Shown: positions 56,910-64,000 of the stretch, piece after piece
Numbering within the stretch: position 1 is the stretch's first letter
How the letters are laid out: the number at the start of each line of letters is the position of its first letter
NCBI GenBank assembly: GCA_947184155.2
Contig: CAMXCT020006423.1
Span: forward strand, 310,001-374,000
Source: Cladocopium goreaui
Lineage: Eukaryota > Sar > Dinophyceae > Suessiales > Symbiodiniaceae
Reading direction: 5' to 3'
Length of the DNA: 64,000 nucleotides
Notes under the pieces: generated by a model
Told to the model about the DNA's origin: nothing
What the model saw: only the letters and a program-made list of their open reading frames with translations
Databases searched by the model: none
Program-made: the position numbers and the translations under genes

Positions 56910-57938
56910 ATGGCGAATCGATCACAACCTTGGCATTGCAGCTGGTGCAAGAAGGATATCAAAGGAAGTTATTCCAATTGCGGTTTCTGTGGTGCTCACT
57001 GGACAGAGTGTCAATCGCAGACTCCACGCTCAGCGAGATCAGGAAAATCCCCAAGACGCCGACAACATGTCCAAGAATGGCCATACTCTGGCGATTGGGG
57101 GCAAGAGACTGGAGAGGGCTATTACCAGAGTCCTTGGGCTGGCCATACGAGATCAGCCAAGTCTCCCAGACGATTGCCAAGGAAGTCTCCTGCTCGACCA
57201 AACCAAGCCAGGAAGGACAAGCAGAAGAAGAGCTCAGCTCGAGATTTGCCACCAGAGGAACCCGAATGGGAATACAATCAAGAAGGAGCTCCTGCCCCCA
57301 CCAATGCCAGTGCTCCCAGTGCTGCCGAGCAGACATTGAAGGAACTGGCTTCTGCTGTCAAGCAGATGGAGCAGCCTCTTTCGGCAGATGTTCAAAGAGC
57401 TTTAGCCAATGCCCAGAAGGCAGTTGTCGTCGATCCGACGATCCAATTGCAGAGTGCAGCGGCGAAGTTGCGCAATGCCCGAGATCATCTTTTACATGCA
57501 CGTCGAGCCAGACAGAGTCTTCACAATTCATGGGCCAAATTCATTTCAGAAGCTGTTCAGAGGTGGAACAAGCATATGGAAGACTTCGAAGCTCGCGATG
57601 CAGACCACGTGCAGGCCATTCAGGAAGCCTTGGACAAGTACCAAGGCGCCAAAGAAGCCATGGAACAGTCCAAGGAGGCTGTCAGTGCCTGCGACATCAA
57701 CCCTGTGGAAGTGAACGATATCACGGAAGAAGAGCTCATGACCGATGTCACTCCGAGCATCCAAGACGATATGCGTGCCATGATACAGAACTTCGACAAG
57801 ATCAAAGCCAGACAAGCCGAGACCCTTGCAGGAGCGGCTGTCAAGAAGGCCAGAACGGAATCAGGAGGAGATGCTCCTGGGGACAAGCCATCCTTTGGTG
57901 CACGAAGTTTGCAGCCTTTTGGAGGGGGGGGCACGTAG
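56910..57938 (+). CDS. LINE ORF1, zinc-finger nucleic-acid-binding protein
   Basis: 342 codons from ATG 56910 to TAG 57936; an open frame extends further upstream without ATG. It begins MANRSQPWHCSWCKKDI and has two CxxC pairs (CSWC ... CGFC) followed by HWTEC, a small zinc ribbon I recall at the start of other dinoflagellate LINE ORF1 proteins. A basic Ser/Arg/Pro region and a long helical part (KLRNARDHLLHARRARQSL, EALDKYQGAKEAMEQSKEA) follow, then a GGGG end on the G8 run. Likely function: RNA binding in the retrotransposition particle. The frame one base back is also open across the whole ORF. Confidence 0.85.
   Translation: MANRSQPWHCSWCKKDIKGSYSNCGFCGAHWTECQSQTPRSARSGKSPRRRQHVQEWPYSGDWGQETGEGYYQSPWAGHTRSAKSPRRLPRKSPARPNQARKDKQKKSSARDLPPEEPEWEYNQEGAPAPTNASAPSAAEQTLKELASAVKQMEQPLSADVQRALANAQKAVVVDPTIQLQSAAAKLRNARDHLLHARRARQSLHNSWAKFISEAVQRWNKHMEDFEARDADHVQAIQEALDKYQGAKEAMEQSKEAVSACDINPVEVNDITEEELMTDVTPSIQDDMRAMIQNFDKIKARQAETLAGAAVKKARTESGGDAPGDKPSFGARSLQPFGGGGT
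57924..57931 (+). promoter_or_regulatory. G8 run, candidate -1 frameshift site
   Basis: Eight G bases five codons before the ORF1 stop. In the ORF1 frame it contains G-GGG-GGC, an X-XXY-YYZ slippery heptamer. A -1 shift here enters the ORF2 frame directly. Confidence 0.55.
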
Positions 57939-60900
57939 ACTGTCAAGAGGCCTGCCAACCCCTGGTTTCTCCCATAGCAGTTTGTTCTGCTCAATGGACG
58001 CATAGCATTTTGGAGGAGCCGAATTTCACAGCTCCTTGGGCTGCCATTGAACGTGCCGTTGATCAGTGCATCGATGTCTATGGCATCATTGCTTGTTCCA
58101 GGCTTTTGGAAGGGTCCAATTGCCCATTGACTGATCCACGAGCGTCAAGCAAAGCTGCCCCTGTCATTCCGAAGCGAGTGACTTTCACAGATCAAATTGA
58201 ATTGCTCTTTGGGAGCGACTTTGAACCTCTATCTCATACAAAGATGACTCATGATGAGCTTCAAGCATGGCGAGGGAAACCCTGGACACTTCATGTGGAT
58301 CCTGTTGAGTCAGTTGTGGAACCGCTGTCATTAGTGGCCGTGTCGATCCCAACTGATTTCACCAGGGAAAATGTGTCCTGTGGCTTGATTTCGGCTCCTC
58401 ATGACCAGGATGCGTGTCATGCACAGACCGGTGCTGCATCAACTGATCCTACATTTGAGGCCATTCAGGAGGTCACAGACTCTGCCTTATATGACATGGA
58501 CCAATCATGGCATTTGCAACTTCGAGTAGCATGGCGAGAGTTTGCCACAGTCAAGGACCCAGATGAAGGGCGCACGATGCCAGTGATTAGCTGGTATTTA
58601 CATCATCATGATGCTCCTCGTTGCGCTTCATCAAGATCTTTGACGCTTGATCGCATGGATCACTTATGGCTTACAGATTTGAGAGAGCTTTGGGCTGATC
58701 ACATCCGAGCTGGAGAAGTCTTGCACATCACAGGGGTGATTCCAACACCTCCCAGAGACGACAGTCAGCCATATGCTCCTCATGTTATCTTGACACAAGG
58801 GCTCCAGCCTGATCGGATTGGCACCATCATGACAGCTTGCTTCATCGAAGACCATCGTACGCATCTTTTACAAGAAGCAATTTCTTCGCCACCTATGATG
58901 AGTGGCACAAGAGCAGTTGACCTACTACGTGTAGATCATGTTGTACAAGGACGTCGATGGGTAGCAAGGTCTGGAGTTCAATGGTTTGACAATCATGAGT
59001 TAGAAGAAATTCCTGATGGCATCAGCATCGTCGTTGACATTCGTGTGCCAAGTGATGAACCAGACGCCACATCTTTTGCAGCTTGGTCTCGAGCCAATTA
59101 TCCTCCAGATCAACCTGTTTTCATGTTGCCACGAGTTGTTCAACCTGAAGGGCTTCCTCCAGATGACGTCACTGATGCGTCCAGCTCTGATGAAGATGAA
59201 ACATCACCAGGAGTTGATTGGCGTTTTGTGCATATTTACCGCACTCGTCATCGAGTCCATCATGGACATTTACCATGGGATGATGCTTTTGAATTTCAAC
59301 ATCGTGTGTCACAGATCACTGGAGCTCATGAAGATGACATTGCGTTTTGCCATCATGTTGAGCATCCACCGCAAGATCTTCAAGCTGCCCATACAGAAGT
59401 TTTGTTGATGCAATCGGTGTCGGATCTAGCTATTGGCTCGATTCATCGGCTGGTATTGGTTGACATTGAATTTCATGAACACCCACCAGCCACGGATCAT
59501 TCTACTTCTCGGCGCTGCCTGTCTCTTCCTCATGTCACTCAACGACGATCGCTTCTTCGTCTGCTTGGGTTAGACATTTACTGTGATCGAGTTCGGAAAA
59601 GATGCGCGATGTGGCTCAATAATGAGGTTGTCCCTCTGCAGCGGCAAAACAGCTTTTACCTTGAGCACGGTGACTATCTTCGCATAGCCATACCGCCCCT
59701 GCCTTCTGCAGATGCAGCAACATCCACACGAACATGTGTCAGCCATTCGAGACCAAGAAGCCATCGACTACGACGACAAGCAGTCGACCTTCGTGCCCGA
59801 CTCAGTCATGAAACTGGCATGACAGATGTGGATGCTTATGACCAGCCCAGTCGACGCAATGAGCCAGCAGATGATGACCTTTCTTTGATCCAATATGACA
59901 TTGGTCAGTTTCGGGCACTTTTGCCGACCACCACTCACATGTTAGCCACTGAGACCGCCACCTTAGTCAGCAACTCGCATTGTGGCAGATCCTATGCCAA
60001 GTTTGTTGCCAAACTTGATGATGCGCCAACAGAACAGGTTCAACAAGCTCGTGACCATGTGTTGAGGCGTGATCCATTACAAGTGCAACTTGCTGGACAA
60101 CCGGAGTTTATTGGAGAACTCCTCCAAGCTGTCACACAAAGACTCCCGCACTTTGGCACGACTCTGTCAAATGCCATCTTTGTTGAAACTTGGTTCAGTG
60201 ATCATGTCAGGCGTCCTCACAGTGGCATTGGACGAGTGGTTCGATTAGAAGCTGACTTTCGCACTTGGTATACAGCCATTGTCATGGCACGGGAAGATCA
60301 CATTGACCCATTCCAAGCTCTGGCTTGCTACATAGCAGATCCTCAACCTGATGGAGGTGATCCTGAGGTCATGGTGCATTTGGTCCTGGTTCAACAAGCG
60401 CAACCAAACAGAGTCACGACTTTGGTCTCCATCTCTGACACAGCAGAGGACCCGTGGCACCCGAGATTGATGTGCCTGACCCTTTCTCAGACTCATCTTC
60501 GCCAAGATCTTTTGGATCTGGTTGATCTCGATCACCGGTGTGCGACATCTTCTCCAGATGTTCAATGTCGAATGTGGTGGCATGAGCATGAAATTACACC
60601 TGAGTGGCATGAACCGCTTCCGCAAGCAGCCACCTTGTTGTTCTCTGTTCAACATGCAATTCCTTGGCACCAGCCAGCACCTCACTCGACAGATGATGAG
60701 GATGAAGCCTTCAATCTTTTGCAAACAAAGTGCCAACGCAAGCAGCTAAGATTGGATGATTTAGTTGAGTCTTGTGTCACACCTAGCTGGGTCACAGTGA
60801 ACTGCCACAAAGTCATTTTCCTACGACAACAGTTGCGAAACTGGCAGCCAGTCACCCCAACATATGCATGGGATCACATTGCATGGCGCCAATCTACCAG

Positions 60901-63105
60901 GCAAGCTTTGCAAGACATGGTCTGTTGGACTGATGAATTTCCTCTTGGCTTCTCTTTCTATACAGATGGGTCGGCCAAAAGAGGATCCACCCAAGCTACA
61001 TCGGCAGTGGTCTTGCTTGTGCACACTGACTCTGGCCTTCGGTTGGGTGGCTATTTAACCGCAACTTGCATTGGCACACACACAGCGCCTCGAGCAGAAG
61101 CCACAGCTTTGCTGCTTGCAATCCGCTGGTGTTGCCATCTCCAAATTGGTTTTGCCTATCATGCAGCCAAAGTTGAATTCGCATTTGATTGTCAAACTGT
61201 AGCCGGAGTTGCACAGGGTCAATTTGGTAGTTCACACAATAGTGACCTCCTTTTGCCCATTCGAGCGCTTCTGCACTGGCTTGAAGTTTCCACTTTGGAG
61301 CCTTTCATTTGGACACATTTGCGAGGACATAGTGATCATCCTTGGAACGAAGCGGCTGATACGCTCTGTCATCACGCCAGACGTTACGGTGCCACTGTCA
61401 ATGACATGTTCTTGTACCAGCAACAATGTACATTTGATGATCAGGATTTGGTGCCTATTCAGTGGCTTTGGATGATTGAGAAATCCATGCAGGGTGCCGA
61501 TTCTGCTCCTCCGTTGTATGACTCACATTGGCACTTCAATATTGCACAGCCCCTGAACTCGATCCCGAGCGTTGCACAACAGCCCATTGCTCGACGACGA
61601 GATGTACAACCAGATGGTCCACGCATCGTCAAGAACATGATCTTACAGATTGCTACTGCAAACGTCTTGACTTTGTTTCCAGGACAAGATCATGCATCCC
61701 AATACATGAGTGCAAGAGCTGAAGGTTTAGACAGCTGCTTTCATGAACTCGGTATTCATTTTGTTGGTTTGCAAGAAACACGAAGTCGACAAGAGGGCCA
61801 TGTGAAGCTCCCACACTATCATGTCCTGTCCGCCCCAGCGACTCAGCGTGGCATTGGAGGTGTCCAATTGTGGATTCAACACCAAGTTTGTCATGGAGAT
61901 GTCACTCTCAAAGTTGAAACTTCTCATCTCCACATCCTTCATGCTACGGCTCAACGCCTCATTGTCAGGTTTGCATGTGGTGGCTTGCGGCTTATTTTTG
62001 TTGTTCTTCATGCACCAGTTGATCAAGACGAAAGAGTCCTACAAGCATTTTGGAATGCAACCACCAATGCCATTCCAGCACAGTATCGCTCGTGGCATCT
62101 CTTTGTGTTAGCTGACGCCAACAGCAGGCTAGGCTCAGTTCAGTCGGATGCGGTAGGTGACTGGCAGGCAGACGAAGAGAATATCAAAGGTCAACATTTC
62201 CATCAATGGCTTTTGGAACAATCACTGTTCTTGCCCCAGACCATGCAAAACCATCATTTTGGCAAAGCCGACACCTGGACACATGCGACAGGCACCAAAG
62301 CGCGATTGGACTTCATTGCATGTCCACAAGAACTTGGCTCGGAAGCAATTGAAACCTGGGTTGAAGAACGCATCGACCTTTCTATTCAGCGAGAAGACCA
62401 TGATTGTGTTCGTGCTCAAGTTCCTATTTCATTTGCTTGTTTGTCTAAGACCCGCCAATTTCGACATTTGCTCAAAACTGAGATTGCACGTCCCACTTGG
62501 CACACGGACGTCCATTCACATGCAGCAGCACTGCAAAATTGGCTTGGTCAATGCCCCCGACCAGCCACTGTGATGCGCAAGCAGCACCTGACGCAAGAGA
62601 CAGTGAAGCTGATCCAAGCTAAGCGGCATCACCGGCATTGTCTTGCCAGACTTCGTCGACATCGACGTGATGCCTTGATGAGAAGCATTTTTCTGAGCTG
62701 GAGGGATCACCAGGTTGTTCATGACGATCTCACCCCATGGCTCCGAGAATGTGATCAACAAGAAGCCAAGCACCTTTGGGCTCTTCAAGACTTAGCAATG
62801 CGTGTTGTGACAGCAGTCAGGCAAGACGATCGAGAATTTTACGAGCAATTAGCTGTCCAAGCAGGTCAGGAGTCGCAAAAGGGATCAAGACAGTTATGGC
62901 AGGCGATTAAATTCGTCTTACCCAGAAGCAGGGCCAAGCAGCGATCGAATCTCTGCTGTACGGGCCCGACGGTGCAAGACAAAGCCCAACACTACAATCA
63001 GCTTGAAGCTGGACAGCCAGTGCCATTCGAGCACTTGATCTCTACATGCTGGCAAGCACAACGTGAGAACATTCATGAAGCTCCTTTGACCATCTCTCTC
63101 TCTCT
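57932..63105 (+). CDS. LINE ORF2 part 1: repeated modules, RNase H, endonuclease
   Basis: Open in one frame from the G8 run (and upstream of it, out of frame under ORF1) to a TGA at 63149; the natural sequence leaves this frame at about 63105. The first in-frame ATG after the run is 58244. Order: an N-terminal half with a module repeated three times (58577-59050, 59219-59700, 60179-60660); RNase H at about 60950-61400 with FYTDGSA, RAEATALLLAI, FAFDCQTVAG and RGHSDHPWNEAAD, all four acidic residues present; then an AP-endonuclease at about 61645-62430 with ATANVLTLF, VGLQETRS, FVLADANSRLG, ARLDFIACP and EDHD. A basic linker leads to the RT. RNase H before the endonuclease is not the usual LINE order (EN-RT-RNase H). 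Confidence 0.9.
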
Positions 63106-63106
63106 G
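63092..63106 (+). repeat. (CT)n tract at the ORF2 frame break
   Basis: atctctctctctctg marks the point where coding character moves to the -1 frame. One CT unit fewer would keep the two parts in one frame, so a dinucleotide gain is the simplest explanation. A sequencing or assembly slip is possible. Confidence 0.75.
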
Positions 63107-64000
63107 AGTTTCCCACTCGAGTGGCTGTTGAACAACTCTGTGCGAAACTGAATGTCAACAAGGCCTCGGGCATCGATGCAGTGCCACCAGCTGTTCTGCG
63201 AGAGCATGGCCCAGCTTTGGCTTCAGATATCACATCACTCTTTCTCAAAATGTGGACTACTGGTGCTGAGCCATGGCAATGGAAAGGCGGTTTGATCCAT
63301 ACAATTGGAAAAAAGCAAAAGAGCCACCGTATCGAAGACATGCGTGGGATAGCTTTGTTAGACGTGTTAGGGAAGATGTCCCACGCGCTTCTGCGAGCTC
63401 AATTGATGCCCACACTTCTTCAAGCCAGAGCACCGCTGCAATTGGGCGGCTTCGCCAAACAGACAACCACTTTTGCCACCCATTATTTGCGTGCCCTTGA
63501 GCAGTGTGCATCCAAGAAGGCTTTGTCCACTTGCATCATTTTCCTGGATATTCGTAGCGCCTTCCACTCCTTAATACGTGAGACGGTATTTGATCTTGAT
63601 CTTCCATTACCACCACGTTTAGTTGAAGTTTTGCGCTCAGCAGGATGTGATCCTCAAACTGTGGCCGAACAATGTGCCCAGCAGCGTATTGGTGCGACCG
63701 TGACACCGGCTTTAGTCCGCTTGTTGAAGGATGCCCACACCCACACATGGTACACGCTGGCTTCATCCGATGAGGTGCATCATACCCACCGTGGAAGTAG
63801 ACCAGGATCGCCTTTGGCTGATGCGGCGTACAACGCCCTTATGATTGCTGTCATGACCGACTTGCAAGCGATCTTGGACAATCAGCCTCAGCTTCGTGCT
63901 GCACAGGCGCATCTAGGTATGCCTTCTCCCATCATAGCTTGGATTGATGATTTGGCTTTGCCTTTGATTTTTTCACATGCTCATGAGGTTGCCACGGTGA
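63106..64000 (+). CDS. LINE ORF2 part 2: reverse transcriptase (partial)
   Basis: Open without stop to the window end. RT signs: LNVNKASGIDAVPP, a long palm lead-in with GIALLDVLGKM, motif A FLDIRSAFHSL, motif B HRGSRPGSPLADAAYN and motif C AWIDDLALPL, which has the two catalytic Asp but WIDD in place of the usual YADD or FADD. The thumb and C-terminus lie beyond the window. Confidence 0.92.

Larger units (their letters stand above)
56460..64000 (+). mobile_element. LINE (non-LTR) retrotransposon, truncated by window end
   Basis: Two-ORF element: a zinc-finger ORF1 and a very long ORF2 with RNase H, AP-type endonuclease and RT. The 5' boundary is a guess, somewhere between the last host exon (56355) and ORF1 (56910). 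The element continues past 64000, so no 3' UTR or tail is visible. It stands in the same orientation as the host genes. Confidence 0.9.

Noticed and set aside
56959..57336. - strand 125-codon ORF inside LINE ORF1
   Set aside because: Shadow of ORF1 codon bias, with no motif.
56684..57930. Start of the long LINE frame as a real N-terminus of ORF2
   Set aside because: It is out of frame beneath ORF1, whose zinc ribbon and helical sequence are clearly the coding frame.
1..64000. Dinoflagellate spliced-leader relics, tRNA, rRNA, snRNA genes or CRISPR arrays
   Set aside because: Scanned by eye for the leader end (ttttggctcaag) and its complement; only partial ggctcaag words were seen, for example in the LTR. 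No RNA gene or spaced repeat array could be supported.

Overview
The window reads as nuclear DNA of a dinoflagellate (Alveolata), probably from a large, intron-rich genome. Three things support this. Conserved genes (60S ribosomal protein L7, prohibitin-2, a RING-H2 protein) are cut into many very small exons. Their introns start with GT, GC or GA and end AG, and the next exon base is almost always G. The two large mobile elements also resemble dinoflagellate copia and LINE elements. Every host exon I can support lies on the + strand, as expected for one-way dinoflagellate gene arrays. I cannot name the species.

Layout. 1-3148: RPL7, 12 exons, complete except perhaps the first few codons. 3757-18592: a 17-exon, phase-consistent gene for a coiled-coil protein with an FG/G-rich C-terminus. 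Its 8.8-kb intron holds a nearly pristine 8.2-kb Ty1/copia retrotransposon (7084-15290, LTRs differing at 1 of 313 positions). 19.9-25.4 kb: unrecognised, low-confidence exons. 26.3-29.0 kb: an old, frameshifted LINE. 29.5-32.2 kb: a GATA-type microsatellite, then 96-bp and 192-bp tandem repeats. 32702-34630: last four exons of prohibitin-2. 35.6-41.0 kb and 42.6-43.8 kb: two unrecognised multi-exon genes. 44.2-48.1 kb: RING-H2 gene whose last intron contains about 1 kb of almost pure A+T minisatellite. 49.2-56.4 kb: three further unrecognised genes, one a coiled-coil protein. About 56.4 kb to the window end: a LINE whose ORF2 carries RNase H, endonuclease and reverse transcriptase in that unusual order; it runs off the window.

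The mobile elements are the most informative part. The copia element has one long gag-protease frame with a methyltransferase-like domain, then a single in-frame TAG, then integrase-RT-RNase H in the same frame. Inside it lies a second, well-formed 247-codon ORF in another frame. The LINE joins ORF1 to ORF2 through a -1 shift at a G8 run, has a thrice-repeated module in the N-terminal half of ORF2, and is broken just before its RT by a CT-repeat length change. A family of about 100-130-bp foldback elements and many 10-bp-period minisatellites lie between and within the genes.

Exon boundaries were worked out by eye from splice signals, codon phase and recalled protein families. Exons of unrecognised genes are hypotheses unless phase closure is stated.
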